Below are positions 26,192 to 35,790 of a stretch of 64,000 nt of DNA, piece by piece. Where the stretch lies: the NCBI RefSeq assembly GCF_002937115.1, contig NZ_NHRY01000236.1, positions 17,418 to 81,417 on the forward strand. Direction: 5' to 3'. Made by a program: the position numbers and the translations under genes. Origin of the DNA: Rhodopila globiformis. GTDB taxonomy: Bacteria; Pseudomonadota; Alphaproteobacteria; Acetobacterales; Acetobacteraceae. The notes beneath the pieces were generated by a model. That model had not been told where the DNA came from. It worked only from the letters and a program-made list of their open reading frames with translations, and made no database searches. Each line of letters opens with the position of its first letter. Position 1 is the first letter of the stretch.

Positions 26192-26965
26192 ATGCCAGAG
26201 CATCACCGACTCCTGACCGCCAGCGATCCCGCCCCTGTCCGCGTGCTGCGAGAAAACGGCACCTCCGATATCTTCCTGACGGCAGACCACGCCGGGTGGC
26301 TGATCCCGGCGGCGCTGGGCGACCTGGGCGTGCCGGCGGCCGAACGGCTCCGCCACATCGCCTGGGACATCGGCATCGCCGGCGTGACCGAGCGCCTGTC
26401 GGAACTGCTGGACGCAACGGCGATTCTCCAGGCCTATTCCCGCCTGGTCATCGACTGCAACCGCCACCCGTCCTGGGACAGCGCGATGCCGGAAATCAGC
26501 GAATACACGGTGGTTCCCGGCAACCGGACCCTGACCGAGGCCGACAAGGCCGCCCGCGCCGCCGCGATCTTCACCCCCTACCACGACCGCATCCGGGCCC
26601 TGCTGGACGCCCGCGCCCACCGCCGCACCGTGCTGATCGCCATGCACAGCTTCACCCCCTCCTTCAAAGGCGAAAGCCGCGCCATGCAGATCGGCGTCCT
26701 GTACGACAAGGACCCACGCCTCGCGAACATCCTGCTGGACCTGCTGCGGCAGGAAGGCGACCTGATCGTCGGCGACAACGCCCCCTATGCGCTCGGCGAC
26801 CACACAGACTATAGCGTGCCGACCCATGGGCACCGGCGGGGGCTGGCGCATGTCGAGATCGAGATCCGCCAGGACCTGATCGCCGAGCCGGAAGGCCAGG
26901 TCGCTTGGGCCCGCCGCCTCGCCCGCCTGTTCACCGCCGCCGACGAAAGGCTCAAGGCCGCCTGA
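26192..26965 (+). CDS. N-formylglutamate amidohydrolase family protein
   Basis: 257 residues, zinc hydrolase of the HutG/FGase family that releases formate or short acyl groups from N-acyl-glutamate-like compounds. Motifs: TADHAGWLIPAALGDLG near the N-terminus, HIAWDIGIAGV, VIDCNRH, and HSFTPSFKGESR with a metal-binding His. ATG at 26192; an upstream TTG at 26183 is less likely. No histidine-degradation genes are near, so a specific role in hut is not supported. The head-to-head hydratase operon raises the possibility of a joint amide-degradation theme, which is inference. Confidence 0.8.
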   Translation: MPEHHRLLTASDPAPVRVLRENGTSDIFLTADHAGWLIPAALGDLGVPAAERLRHIAWDIGIAGVTERLSELLDATAILQAYSRLVIDCNRHPSWDSAMPEISEYTVVPGNRTLTEADKAARAAAIFTPYHDRIRALLDARAHRRTVLIAMHSFTPSFKGESRAMQIGVLYDKDPRLANILLDLLRQEGDLIVGDNAPYALGDHTDYSVPTHGHRRGLAHVEIEIRQDLIAEPEGQVAWARRLARLFTAADERLKAA

Positions 26966-27016
26966 CGCCCTGCTTTGAGAAAAGGGGACCACCGCCATGA
27001 CGAGACCCGCCCGCTG

Positions 27017-27742
27017 ATGCCAGCCGTCCCCCGTAAGGCGCGCGTGGCAAAGCCCCCCGCCAGCGCCACGCCGCTGATGACCCTGGCCGAGGTGCGCGGC
27101 TTCATCGAGGCGCTGGCCGCGCACAACCCGGCGCCGGAAACCGAGCTGACCTTCATCAACCCGTTCACCCTGCTGATCGCCGTCGTGCTGTCGGCGCAGG
27201 CCACCGATGTCTCGGTCAACCGCGCCACCGTCACGCTGTTCGCCGCGGCGCCCACGCCCGCCGCCATGGTCGCCCTCGGCGTCGATGGCGTCGCGTCGCA
27301 CATCCGCTCCATCGGCCTGTGGCAGGGCAAGGCGCGCAACGTCGTGGAACTGTCGCGCGTCCTGGTCGAGAAGCACGGCGGCGAAGTGCCGAACGACCGC
27401 GCGGCGCTGGAGGCGCTGCCCGGCGTCGGCCGCAAGACCGCCAACGTGGTGCTGAACGTGGCGTTCGGCGAAAGCACCATGGCGGTGGACACCCACATCT
27501 TCCGCCTGGGCAACCGCACCGGCCTCGCCCCCGGCAAGACCCCGCGAGAGGTCGAGGACGCGCTGGTCAGGCGCATCCCACCCGAGCGGCTGCGGGACTC
27601 CCACCACTGGCTGATCCTGCACGGCCGCTATGTCTGCAAGGCACGGCGGCCCGAATGCTGGCGCTGCGTCGCCGCGCGCTGGTGCCACTACGGCGACAAG
27701 ACTCCGGCCCCGGGCAAGGCCGAGCCGGTTCAGGCGACCTGA
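27017..27742 (+). CDS. nth: Endonuclease III
   Basis: 241 residues. A DNA glycosylase/AP lyase removing oxidised pyrimidines. The helix-hairpin-helix with catalytic Lys is LPGVGRKTANVVLN, the catalytic Asp lies in AVDTHIFRLGNRTG, and the iron-sulfur cluster spacing C-x6-C-x2-C-x5-C is complete in CKARRPECWRCVAARWC. The ATG at 27017 is used; an in-frame TTG at 26975 would lengthen it. Its last 13 bp overlap the convergent ACT-like gene. Confidence 0.93.
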   Translation: MPAVPRKARVAKPPASATPLMTLAEVRGFIEALAAHNPAPETELTFINPFTLLIAVVLSAQATDVSVNRATVTLFAAAPTPAAMVALGVDGVASHIRSIGLWQGKARNVVELSRVLVEKHGGEVPNDRAALEALPGVGRKTANVVLNVAFGESTMAVDTHIFRLGNRTGLAPGKTPREVEDALVRRIPPERLRDSHHWLILHGRYVCKARRPECWRCVAARWCHYGDKTPAPGKAEPVQAT

Positions 27743-28008
27743 CGCAGGCAGGGACGGGCGATGCGCACCACGTTGCGCACGCCGACGACCTGGCGCAGGT
27801 TGCCCTCGACCACGTGGACGTATTCCGCCGGCATCGCCTCCATGGCGATTTCCACGTGCAGGATGTCGCCGGCGCGGTGCGACCACATCCGGTCGGGCAC
27901 CAGGTCGCGCTTGGCGTAGGGTTGCAGCAGCCGGGACAGCAGCCCCGGCGCAACATCGGCATCGAGCATGAATCGAACGGATACAGTGGACTGAACGTCG
28001 TCAGACAT
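27730..28008 (-). CDS. Small ACT-like regulatory protein
   Basis: 92 residues. The pattern VSVRFMLDADVAPGLLSRLLQPYAKRDLVPDRMWSHR...HVEIAMEAMPAEYVHVVEGNLRQVVGVRNV is that of a single ACT domain, as in amino-acid-binding regulatory subunits. No catalytic domain is attached and no biosynthetic gene adjoins, so the ligand is unknown. A 15-codon ORF and a hairpin lie just upstream, an arrangement that could attenuate expression. The 3' end overlaps nth by 13 bp. Confidence 0.65.
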   Translation of the reverse strand: MSDDVQSTVSVRFMLDADVAPGLLSRLLQPYAKRDLVPDRMWSHRAGDILHVEIAMEAMPAEYVHVVEGNLRQVVGVRNVVRIARPCLRQVA

Positions 28009-28050
28009 GAGTAAAATCCCAGAGCGAGAATGCGAAGAAGCGGGTCAACC

Positions 28051-28106
28051 CCCGGCTGCTAGGCAGCCGGGCCACTAATTCGAAGGCTCTGGAGGTCCAT
28101 CCGCAT
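28051..28106 (-). promoter_or_regulatory. Leader ORF with stop codon inside a perfect hairpin
   Basis: On the minus strand an ATG at 28106 opens a 15-codon ORF (MRMDLQSLRISGPAA) with TAG at 28059-28061. That stop falls at the tip of a perfect 9-bp hairpin, CCCGGCTGC (28051-28059) / GCAGCCGGG (28063-28071). A plausible TAGGGTG ribosome site precedes the ATG. The ACT-like gene starts 43 bp further on. Peptide-hairpin overlap before an amino-acid-sensing domain suggests attenuation; alternatively the hairpin is the terminator of the upstream DUF2125 gene, although no T-run follows. Confidence 0.45.
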
Positions 28107-28121
28107 ACTCACACCCTACCA

Positions 28122-29180
28122 CTATCGCGGCGGCCAGTCCAGTTCCGGCAACCGCAGCAGCGGCACCTGGCGCATGGACAGTGTGCGATATTGCAGGGTC
28201 AGCGGCACGTCAACCACCGAGGGCTCGTCGCCGACGCCCCCCTCGGCGATCAACGACAGCACCGCCTTGGCCGCGATCGCCGCCGACTTCGTCAGCATCC
28301 CGCCCGCTGCCAGGCGGTCCAGCGTCTCGTCATACCCGACCAGCCGCGCGTTGCCGCTGCCCATCGGCTGAAGCTGGTCGTCCAGCGCCAGCGTCGCCGA
28401 ACCTGTCAGGCCTAGGGGCCCCCATCCCATCGCCAGGTGCGTGATCGTCAGCGAGCCGCCGCCATCCCGCCATGCCGACGCTGCGGCCGTCATGCTGTCG
28501 TTGGCCGGGAACGGGCCGGTCAGCAGCCCTTGCGTCGAAAACGACGAAATGTTCGGGCCCAGCGCCCATCTCATCCCCGCCGGCAAGGCAATCGCCTCGG
28601 CACTGAGCACGAAGCCGATGGCCTGCTGCGCCCCCCCGGCATCATGAGGGCCGGCATCACGACGTGGGGCGAAGTCGGCATGCCCGTTCAGCAGGCCGAT
28701 GGTCACGTGCCATGGTCCCGAGGCCGGTTCCACCCGCAAGTCGCGCGCGTTCAGGTCATACACCGGCGCCGCATCCGGCTGCAGCGGCGCCACCCCGTCG
28801 ATGCGGTCGCCGACAATGACGATGTCGGGCGCGCCGCCGACACGCAGATGCTGCGGGCCACTGAACGACAGAGCGAGCACAGTCGGCGCGTACAGCGAAA
28901 CCCGCAGCGTCGTGCTGGCCGAGGTCCAGTCGAGTCCGCCCGGAAAGTCCTTGCCGCTGTGGTGCAGGTGCATGTTCGGCACCGTCACGGTCGTCGCCTC
29001 CGGCCAGCCGCCCAGGGAAACGGCGCCGGTCTCGACCTCCCACCCTTCAGCGCGGCGGGCGTCGGTCCAGGCCAGGAAGCCGCGCCGCAGCCGATCCGAC
29101 GCGATGTGCCAATAGACGACGTCGGCCGCCACCAGGAGAATGGCAATGGCGGCCAGGATGACCCAGGTGATACGGCGCAT
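28122..29180 (-). CDS. DUF2125 envelope protein
   Basis: 352 residues. An N-terminal hydrophobic anchor (ITWVILAAIAILLVAADVVYWHIA) is followed by the typical DUF2125 opener RLRRGFLAWTDARRAEGWEVETGAVSLGGWPEAT. Members are periplasm-facing alphaproteobacterial proteins of unknown role. The ATG at 29180 has GAGG just upstream; longer starts add Arg/Pro-rich sequence typical of non-coding DNA. The gap 29181-29422 toward plsC shows no gene. Confidence 0.75.
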   Translation of the reverse strand: MRRITWVILAAIAILLVAADVVYWHIASDRLRRGFLAWTDARRAEGWEVETGAVSLGGWPEATTVTVPNMHLHHSGKDFPGGLDWTSASTTLRVSLYAPTVLALSFSGPQHLRVGGAPDIVIVGDRIDGVAPLQPDAAPVYDLNARDLRVEPASGPWHVTIGLLNGHADFAPRRDAGPHDAGGAQQAIGFVLSAEAIALPAGMRWALGPNISSFSTQGLLTGPFPANDSMTAAASAWRDGGGSLTITHLAMGWGPLGLTGSATLALDDQLQPMGSGNARLVGYDETLDRLAAGGMLTKSAAIAAKAVLSLIAEGGVGDEPSVVDVPLTLQYRTLSMRQVPLLRLPELDWPPR

Positions 29181-29422
29181 TCTGCCTCGGTTCAGGAAAC
29201 GCGGTTGCTTACGGCCAACCGGCCGCCACGGCGACGGCCGGTAACGAAACCGCGGCTCCACGGGCGCACATTGCCGCTCCGGGCACAACATCCAATCGAA
29301 TCAAGCATTTCCATCCCCAGGCCGCAAACATCCGTGAAAAAGTCACGGGAATAAAAATCAATCCCTGTTTTATCAATCGGTTAACCCCGCGAACTCATGC
29401 GTAGCAACAATCTCGGACAAGA

Positions 29423-30169
29423 TCACCCCACAGAGTTATCCACAGGTTGATGCAACCGCGCCGATTCGCTCGCCACAGGTTGATCCAGGGCTCCAATCCC
29501 CGCCTGCAGCACCCGCATCAACGCCGGCCGATCGGCGGTGGGCGGGATAGGGGGGGCGATGACGATGCGGATGGTGCCGGGCCGCTTGCGGAACGCCCGG
29601 CGTCCCCAGCACAGGCCGGAGTCCGTGGCGACGGGGATGACCGGCAGGCCGGTGCGGCTGGCCAGCGCCGCGACGCCGGGCTGCAGCGCCCGGGGCTGGC
29701 CGGGCTCGCTGCGGGTTCCCTCCGGGAAGATCACGATCTGCCGCTGGTGGCGAACGGCGGTGTCCGCCTGCCGCAGCAGTGTGCGGATCGCGCCGGCGCC
29801 GGCCTCGCGATCGATCGGGATCATCCCGGCCGTCTGCAGCAGGGGGCCGAACACGGGAATGCGCAGCAGTTCCTGCTTGAGCACATAGGCGCAGCGGGGC
29901 ACCAGGGTGAACCACACGAAGGTGTCGAACGCCGACTGGTGGCGCGGGGCGATCAGGGCCGCGCCCGGCGGGATGTTCTCCAGCCCGGTCACCTCCAGCC
30001 GGATACCGCAGATCAGCCGCGCTGCCCGCAGCAGGAAGCGGGCCCAGGCGTTCACCACGCTCATGACATGGTTCGGCAACACCAGTCCAGCCAGCGCGGC
30101 GGTCAGGGTGAACAGGAAGGTCGCCGTGAAGAACACGACGTTGAAGATCGCGGAACGCAGGATGATCAT
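29423..30169 (-). CDS. plsC: 1-acyl-sn-glycerol-3-phosphate acyltransferase
   Basis: 248 residues. It makes phosphatidate from lysophosphatidate. An N-terminal membrane helix (FNVVFFTATFLFTLTAALAGLVLP) precedes motif I with HQSAFD (HX4D), motif II near PIDREAGAG, and motif III FPEGTRS. The ATG overlaps the ydcF-like stop by 4 bp, making it last in the ftsE-ftsX-ydcF-plsC unit, an order common in Acetobacteraceae and relatives. A paralogous acyltransferase elsewhere cannot be excluded. Confidence 0.9.
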   Translation of the reverse strand: MIILRSAIFNVVFFTATFLFTLTAALAGLVLPNHVMSVVNAWARFLLRAARLICGIRLEVTGLENIPPGAALIAPRHQSAFDTFVWFTLVPRCAYVLKQELLRIPVFGPLLQTAGMIPIDREAGAGAIRTLLRQADTAVRHQRQIVIFPEGTRSEPGQPRALQPGVAALASRTGLPVIPVATDSGLCWGRRAFRKRPGTIRIVIAPPIPPTADRPALMRVLQAGIGALDQPVASESARLHQPVDNSVG

Positions 30170-30798
30170 TCTTCGGAACCCGGGGATGGATGAAGCGCGG
30201 CCGGCGCCTCGCGATGCGGCAGCCATGCGGACAGGCCGGAAACCGCCAGAAGATACTTGGCAAACTCGCCCATCTCCAGCCTCAGCCCCGGTCCCCGCTC
30301 GGTGCCATCCTTCCCCGGCGGCACCGGCAGCGGGAACAGGGCGACGTCCGGCAGCGCGCGGTGCAGTTCGGCCAGGGCGCGCGGCATGTGAAAGGCGGCG
30401 GTGACGACGATCAAGGTGCTGATATCGTTCTGCGCCGCCCAGGCGGCCGTCTCCACCGCGTTGCCGAGGGTCGAGCTGGCATAGCGGCCGACGGTGACGC
30501 GCGGCGCCAGCTTCGCGGTGTCGATCCCGGCCATGCGGCCCAGCGTGCTCAGCTCGGTGCCGCCGCCGATGCCGCTGAGCAGCAGCTTGTCGGCCTGGCC
30601 CGCGGCCAGCAGGCGCAGCGCCAGTTCCACCCGCCCGGCCCCGCCGGTCAGCGCGACCACGCCGTCGGCGTGCGCTGGTGGCGGCGGACCGGTGCGGTGG
30701 ACGGCGACCTGCACGAACCAGAGGAAGCCCAGGCTCCAGGCGACGACCGCCAGGGCGGCGATCCCCGCCACCCAGCGCGCGCCGCCGCGCGGGCGCAT
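30166..30798 (-). CDS. YdcF/ElyC-family DUF218 protein
   Basis: 210 residues with one N-terminal membrane helix (WVAGIAALAVVAWSLGFLWF) and a Rossmann-like DUF218 domain: GVVALTGGAGRVELALRLL, KLLLSGIGGG, TLGNAVETAAW and TAAFHMPRAL. Related ElyC/SanA proteins act in envelope metabolism. The ATG used overlaps the ftsX stop (TAATG); another ATG 21 bp upstream is possible. It is coupled at its 3' end to plsC, and context suggests an envelope role. Confidence 0.85.
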   Translation of the reverse strand: MRPRGGARWVAGIAALAVVAWSLGFLWFVQVAVHRTGPPPPAHADGVVALTGGAGRVELALRLLAAGQADKLLLSGIGGGTELSTLGRMAGIDTAKLAPRVTVGRYASSTLGNAVETAAWAAQNDISTLIVVTAAFHMPRALAELHRALPDVALFPLPVPPGKDGTERGPGLRLEMGEFAKYLLAVSGLSAWLPHREAPAALHPSPGSEE

Positions 30799-31736
30799 TA
30801 CGGCAGTCGCCGAAGCCATCGCCGCACGACGCTCTGGGCCGTGACGAAGCCGATCGCCGCGGCGGTGAGGGGAAGACACGGCAAGGCGAACCACAAGGCC
30901 GCCGGCACCGCGCCCAGCGCATCCTGCACCGGGTTGCCGCTCGGCGCGCCCTGCCCGCCGAACGGCGCCGCCATCTGCGCCAGGGTCAGGACAATCGGCA
31001 GGGCGATGACGCCGCCGAGGCACGCCCCAACCGCAGCCAGGCCGGTGGCCCGCGCGGCGAAGCGGGCGGCGATGTAGCCGTCGGTCGCGCCCAGGCCGTG
31101 CACGATCTCGATCGCCTCCCGCCTTGTGGACAGGCCGGCGCGGGTGGCCACGGCGATCACCGCGGCGGCGACGCCGGCGACCAGCAGCAGGGTCAGGCCG
31201 GCGCATGCCTGCAGGCTGCGCGCCAGCACCGCCAGCCGCCGCATCCATATACCATGATCCTCCACCAGGGTACCGGGCGCGGCCGCCTGCAGCCGATTCG
31301 TCAGCGGCGCCAGGTCCATCGCCGCATCCGTCAGCCGCACCGCCACCACCGCCGGGATCGGCACGTCCAGCCGCGCCGCGCCCTGCCCGAGCCAGGGCTT
31401 CAGCAGGTCGCCCAGTTCCTGCTGCGACAGCGCGTGCGCCGAGGCAACGCCGGGCGTGCCGCTCAGCAGGGCCAGCACCGCGGCCAGGCGCGTCTCCTTC
31501 GGCTGGCTGGACGCCTCGCCGGGCTGCGGCACCTGCACCGTCAGCGCCGCGCCGGCGCCTTCCTGCCAGTGGCGGGCCAGCGCCGCGGTGCCCAACCAGC
31601 CGGCCATGGCCAGCGCGGCCAGGAACGCCATCGCCGCCACCAGCAGCGGCAGCATGCGGTCCGACAGGGCGCGGCGCAGGCCCAGCTCGTCGAAACCGGC
31701 GGGACGCAGCGAGCCGGCCGGGCGCAGCGGGCTCAT
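30798..31736 (-). CDS. ftsX: Cell division permease-like protein FtsX
   Basis: 312 residues. FtsX couples cytoplasmic FtsE ATP hydrolysis to periplasmic cell-wall hydrolases at the septum. A first membrane helix (LPLLVAAMAFLAALAMAGWLG region), a periplasmic domain, and a C-terminal three-helix FtsX block (LTLLLVAGVAAAVIAVATRAGL; EIVHGLGATDGYIAARF) are visible. It overlaps ftsE by 4 bp at its start, matching the obligate pair. Confidence 0.92.
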   Translation of the reverse strand: MSPLRPAGSLRPAGFDELGLRRALSDRMLPLLVAAMAFLAALAMAGWLGTAALARHWQEGAGAALTVQVPQPGEASSQPKETRLAAVLALLSGTPGVASAHALSQQELGDLLKPWLGQGAARLDVPIPAVVAVRLTDAAMDLAPLTNRLQAAAPGTLVEDHGIWMRRLAVLARSLQACAGLTLLLVAGVAAAVIAVATRAGLSTRREAIEIVHGLGATDGYIAARFAARATGLAAVGACLGGVIALPIVLTLAQMAAPFGGQGAPSGNPVQDALGAVPAALWFALPCLPLTAAAIGFVTAQSVVRRWLRRLP

Positions 31737-32488
31737 GATGCCTCCGGTGCGTCGCCGCGGCCAGTGGAAGGGCCAGGGGAAGGGCCAGTGGAAGGGCCAG
31801 GGGAACGGCCAGTGGACAGGTACCCATCGGCGATGCGCAGCGCCGGGGCGGGATGCCGGCCAACCAGCGACTCATTATGAGTGGCGACGATCACGGTGGT
31901 GCCGATGCGGTTCAGTTCCTTGAACAGCTGCATCAGCCGCTCGGCCTGGCCGTCATCCAGGTTGCCGGTCGGCTCGTCGGCCAGCAGCAGGGCGGGACGG
32001 GTGATCACCGCGCGTGCGATGGCGACGCGCTGCTGCTCGCCGCCGGACATCGCGGCGGGGCGCGCGTCGAGGTGGCGGAACAGGCCGACCCAGCGCATCA
32101 GCTCAGTGACGTCGGCGCGGATCTGGCCTTCCGGGCGGCCGGCGATGCGCAGCGGCAGGGCGACGTTGTCGAACGCCGACAGGTGCGGCAGCAGGCGGAA
32201 ATCCTGGAACACCACGCCGATGCGCCGGCGCAGCACCGGCAGGGCGCGCCGCGGCGCCGTCGCAACGTCGGTGCCGAGCAGGGTCAGGTGCCCGCGCGTC
32301 GGCCGCACCGCCAGGTACATCAGGCGCAGCAGGCTGGTCTTGCCTGCCCCGGACGGGCCGAGCAACCAGCGGAATGCCCCGGGCTCCAGCCGGAAGCTGA
32401 TGTCGTGCAGCACTTCCGGCCCCAGCGCCCTGCCCTGGTGCAGGCCGCCATGCCCATAGCGCAGACCGACTCCGTCGAATTTCAGCAT
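31733..32488 (-). CDS. ftsE: Cell division ATP-binding protein FtsE with repeat-encoded tail
   Basis: 251 residues, ABC ATPase. Walker [12 protein letters not shown], signature [14 protein letters not shown], Walker [13 protein letters not shown] and the switch His (ATHNESL) are all intact, so it should hydrolyse ATP. E. coli FtsE has 222 residues; here about 27 extra residues form a Pro-Gly-Ser-Thr tail of PGPSTG/PGPS units before the stop. That tail is encoded by a 24-bp DNA repeat (31759-31822). The tail is probably flexible and cytoplasmic; its length may vary between strains. Confidence 0.93.
   Translation of the reverse strand: MLKFDGVGLRYGHGGLHQGRALGPEVLHDISFRLEPGAFRWLLGPSGAGKTSLLRLMYLAVRPTRGHLTLLGTDVATAPRRALPVLRRRIGVVFQDFRLLPHLSAFDNVALPLRIAGRPEGQIRADVTELMRWVGLFRHLDARPAAMSGGEQQRVAIARAVITRPALLLADEPTGNLDDGQAERLMQLFKELNRIGTTVIVATHNESLVGRHPAPALRIADGYLSTGRSPGPSTGPSPGPSTGRGDAPEAS
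31759..31822. repeat. 24-bp minisatellite inside ftsE
   Basis: GGCCAGTGGAAG and GGCCAGGGGAAG alternate as 12-bp half-units, giving about 2.5 copies of a 24-bp unit. As the unit is a multiple of three, copy-number changes keep the ftsE frame and only lengthen or shorten the PGPSTG tail. Confidence 0.85.
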
Positions 32489-32604
32489 CAGCGCTGTCTA
32501 GCGAAGACCGCCGATTCCCGCCATTTCGTCGTGATCGAGTAAACTGTTTTGCGACATCCGGTGACATTCCAGCTATGATCCGTGACGGATCATAACGGGT
32601 TTCC

Positions 32605-33024
32605 ATGCAGATTGCCTGTCCGACCTGCGCCGCCGTGTATGAAGTGCCCGCCTCCCGCCTGAGGCCGGGGCGCCATGTGCGCTGCGCCCGCTGCAATGCG
32701 GTCTGGAAGCCGGCCCCGGTGGCCGAGCCGGCGCCGCCGCAGGGGGCGCCAACGCCGCCAGAACCGGTGGCGCGGGAGCCGGCGGCGCCGCTAGCGGATG
32801 CGATGCAGCGGCTGGCCGCGATGCCGCCGCCGCGGTCGCCACGCCGCGTCGGGCTGACGGCGGCCTGGCTGGCCAGCGTCCTGGTGCTGGCGGGTGCCGG
32901 TACCGGCATCGTGATCTGGCGGCAGGCCGTTGTGAGGATATGGCCCCCCGCGGGCCGTATCCTGGTGTTTCGCGAAGCTTTAACGCAGCAACCGGTGCAA
33001 AACCCTGGCAACAGGGCGCAATGA
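32605..33024 (+). CDS. MJ0042-type zinc-ribbon membrane protein
   Basis: 139 residues. An N-terminal zinc ribbon has the MJ0042 pattern: CPTC (5-8) and CARC (27-30), with YEVPASRLRPGRHVRC between. A Pro/Ala-rich linker leads to one membrane helix (LTAAWLASVLVLAGAGTGIVIW) and a short tail. Such proteins occur next to ftsEX in alphaproteobacteria, and this one is divergent from ftsE. Function unknown; a membrane-tethered sensor or regulator is a family-level guess. Confidence 0.8.
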   Translation: MQIACPTCAAVYEVPASRLRPGRHVRCARCNAVWKPAPVAEPAPPQGAPTPPEPVAREPAAPLADAMQRLAAMPPPRSPRRVGLTAAWLASVLVLAGAGTGIVIWRQAVVRIWPPAGRILVFREALTQQPVQNPGNRAQ

Positions 33025-33082
33025 CGTGCCATGAAACCGGGCATCGCCTGCAATTTCGTCACATCACCGTGGAAAATGTCAA

Positions 33083-33110
33083 AAACTGGCCTAAACTGGC
33101 CGCAAAACTG
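33083..33110. promoter_or_regulatory. Phased AAACTGGC repeats upstream of the glycogen operon
   Basis: AAACTGGC occurs at 33083 and 33093, and AAACTG(C) at 33105, so the copies are 10 and 12 bp apart, about one helical turn. They lie 85-110 bp before the glgP start. Helically phased short repeats in that position are typical of operator or activator sites; the protein is unknown. Confidence 0.4.
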
Positions 33111-33194
33111 CCGTAAGCTCGTGCAAAGGGTTGATGCTGACGGTACAGACATGCTTTCGTGGCGATAAGCAGGATCACGAAGAGGTGAAGAAGC

Positions 33195-35705
33195 GTGGAG
33201 CTTGATATGGATATCTCGGAGCGGCTCGCCGCCGATGAGACCAGCCGTACAGTCGACACCGAGCAGAACGACGCCGACGTGGTGGCTTTGCGGGATGCGA
33301 TCCTGGACAAGCTCACCTACCATGTGGGCAAACGTCGCGCCGTCGCGACGGAACGCGACTGGTTGATCGCCACCGCGGTGGCGATCCGCGACCTGATCGT
33401 TGACCGCTGGGTGTCCAGCACCGAGGCGACGTACCAGCAGGGCGCCAAGCGGGTCTACTACCTGTCGCTTGAGTTCCTCATCGGCCGGCTGCTGTTCGAC
33501 AACCTCAACAACATGAACATGATCGAGACGATGCGCGCGGCGCTGGCCGGGCTTGACGTCGATCTCGACAAGCTGCGCGCGCTGGAGCCTGACGCTGCGT
33601 TGGGCAACGGCGGCCTCGGACGGCTGGCCGCCTGCTTCATGGAGAGCATGGCGACGCTCGACATCCCGGCCCATGGCTACGGCATCCGCTATGAGCACGG
33701 GCTGTTCCGCCAGGTGGTAAAGAACGGCTGGCAGCACGAATACCCGGAAGACTGGCTGGCGATGGGCAACCCGTGGGAGTTCCACAGGCCCGAGGTCAGC
33801 TACAACATCGGCTTCGGCGGCTCGATCGAGGCGGTGCCGATCTCGGAAGCCGCGGTGCGGCACGTCTGGCACCCGGCCGAGACGGTCGAGGCCGTGGGCT
33901 ACGACACGCCGGTCGTCGGCTGGCGCGGGCGGCGGGTCAACACCCTGCGCCTGTGGTCCGCGCGATCGGCCGATCCGCTGCGGCTGGATGCGTTCAACCA
34001 CGGCGACCACGCCGGCGCGCTGGCCGAGCAGGTGCGGGCGGAATCCATTACCAAGGTGCTGTACCCCTCCGACGCCACCGCCGCGGGGCAGGAACTGCGG
34101 CTGCGGCAGGAATACTTCTTCGTCTCGGCCTCGCTGCAGGACCTCGTCCGCCGCCATATCCGGGCGTTCGGCCACATCAGCAGCCTGCCCGACAAGACCG
34201 CGATCCAGCTGAACGACACCCACCCGGCCATCGCCGTGGCGGAGCTGATGCGCATCCTGCTGGACGTGCACCAGATCCCCTGGGAGGAAGCCTGGCGCAT
34301 GACGCAGGCAACCTTCAGCTACACCAACCACACGTTGCTGCCTGAGGCGCTGGAGGTCTGGCCGGTGCCGCTGATGGAGCGGCTGCTGCCGCGCCACATG
34401 CAGATCATCTACCTGATCAACGCGCTGCACCTGGGCAAGGTCCGCCTGGAATACCCGTCCGACGACCGCCTGCTGTCCAGCGTGTCCATGATTGATGAGC
34501 AGCAGGGGCGGCGGGTGCGCATGAGCCACCTGGCCTTCCTGGGCTCGCACCGTGTCAACGGCGTTTCTGCCCTCCACACCGGGCTGATGCGGGAGACGGT
34601 GTTCCGCGATCTGCACAACCTGTTCCCCGAGCGCATCGTCAACGTCACCAACGGCATCGCCTTCCGCCGCTGGCTGTTCGAAGCCAACCCGCGGCTGACC
34701 CGGCTGCTGACCGACACCGTCGGGCCGAAGGTGCTGGAGGACGAGAACGCGCTGACCGCGCTGCGGCCCCTGGCCTCGGACCGCGCCTTCCAGAAGCGCT
34801 TCGCCGCCTGCCGCTACGTCAACAAGCTGGCGCTGGCGGACCTGATCCGGCGGGAACTGGAAATCCGTGTCGATCCGAACGCCCTGTTCGACGTCCACAT
34901 CAAGCGGATCCACGAGTACAAGCGGCAGTTGCTCAATATTCTGGAGGCGATCGCGCTGTACAACGCCATCCGGGCGCGGCCGATGGACGACTGGGCGCCG
35001 CGGGTGAAGATCTTCGCCGGAAAGGCGGCGGCCAGCTATTACCAGGCCAAGCTGGTCATCAAGCTGATCCACGACGTGGCGAAGGTGGTGAACAACGACC
35101 CGACCGTCCGCAACATCCTGAAGATCGTCTTCCTGCCCAACTACTCGGTCAGCCTGGCCGAGATGGTCATCCCGGCCTCGGACGTGTCGGAGCAGATCTC
35201 CACCGCCGGGATGGAGGCGTCCGGCACCGGCAACATGAAGTTCGCGCTGAACGGCGCGTTGACCGTCGGCACGCTGGACGGCGCCAACGTCGAAATCGCC
35301 GAGCGCGTCGGGATGGAGAACATCCACATATTCGGCCTGACGGCGGACAAGGTGGCGGCGCGGCGGCAGCGCGGGCTGGATGCCGGCGACCTGATCGCTG
35401 CCTCCCCGGCATTGTCGGAAGTGCTGGACAGCGTGCAGGCGGGCGTGTTCTCGCCGGATGAGCCGGACCGCTACCGCGGCCTGGTCGATTCGCTGCGCTA
35501 CCACGACTACTTCCTGGTCTGCGCCGACTTCGATCATTACTTCGCCACCCAGCGGCACATCGCCGACATCTGGCGCCGGCCGGAGGAGTGGTGGCAGTCG
35601 GCGATCCTGAACACGGCCAATGTCGGCTGGTTCTCCTCGGACCGGTCGATCCGCGACTACGCCACCGACGTCTGGGACGTGCCGGCCTATCAAGCTTCCG
35701 CATAG
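33195..35705 (+). CDS. glgP: Glycogen phosphorylase
   Basis: 836 residues, GT35. It releases glucose-1-phosphate from glycogen. The pyridoxal-phosphate Lys lies in [24 protein letters not shown], and the substrate region includes ELDTLR-free, standard family blocks such as [12 protein letters not shown] and [19 protein letters not shown] at 33195 is chosen because AGAGGTGA lies 6 bp upstream; an ATG at 33207 also has GGAG. It is the first gene of the glg operon. Family length is normal. Confidence 0.95.
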   Translation: MELDMDISERLAADETSRTVDTEQNDADVVALRDAILDKLTYHVGKRRAVATERDWLIATAVAIRDLIVDRWVSSTEATYQQGAKRVYYLSLEFLIGRLLFDNLNNMNMIETMRAALAGLDVDLDKLRALEPDAALGNGGLGRLAACFMESMATLDIPAHGYGIRYEHGLFRQVVKNGWQHEYPEDWLAMGNPWEFHRPEVSYNIGFGGSIEAVPISEAAVRHVWHPAETVEAVGYDTPVVGWRGRRVNTLRLWSARSADPLRLDAFNHGDHAGALAEQVRAESITKVLYPSDATAAGQELRLRQEYFFVSASLQDLVRRHIRAFGHISSLPDKTAIQLNDTHPAIAVAELMRILLDVHQIPWEEAWRMTQATFSYTNHTLLPEALEVWPVPLMERLLPRHMQIIYLINALHLGKVRLEYPSDDRLLSSVSMIDEQQGRRVRMSHLAFLGSHRVNGVSALHTGLMRETVFRDLHNLFPERIVNVTNGIAFRRWLFEANPRLTRLLTDTVGPKVLEDENALTALRPLASDRAFQKRFAACRYVNKLALADLIRRELEIRVDPNALFDVHIKRIHEYKRQLLNILEAIALYNAIRARPMDDWAPRVKIFAGKAAASYYQAKLVIKLIHDVAKVVNNDPTVRNILKIVFLPNYSVSLAEMVIPASDVSEQISTAGMEASGTGNMKFALNGALTVGTLDGANVEIAERVGMENIHIFGLTADKVAARRQRGLDAGDLIAASPALSEVLDSVQAGVFSPDEPDRYRGLVDSLRYHDYFLVCADFDHYFATQRHIADIWRRPEEWWQSAILNTANVGWFSSDRSIRDYATDVWDVPAYQASA

Positions 35706-35790
35706 GCAGTCACGTGCCCTTGTGCTACGGCGCCTGGTACGTTCCCATCGGGGGACGTTAACCAGGTTGCCCAGGCAGGGGGAAGCGTCA

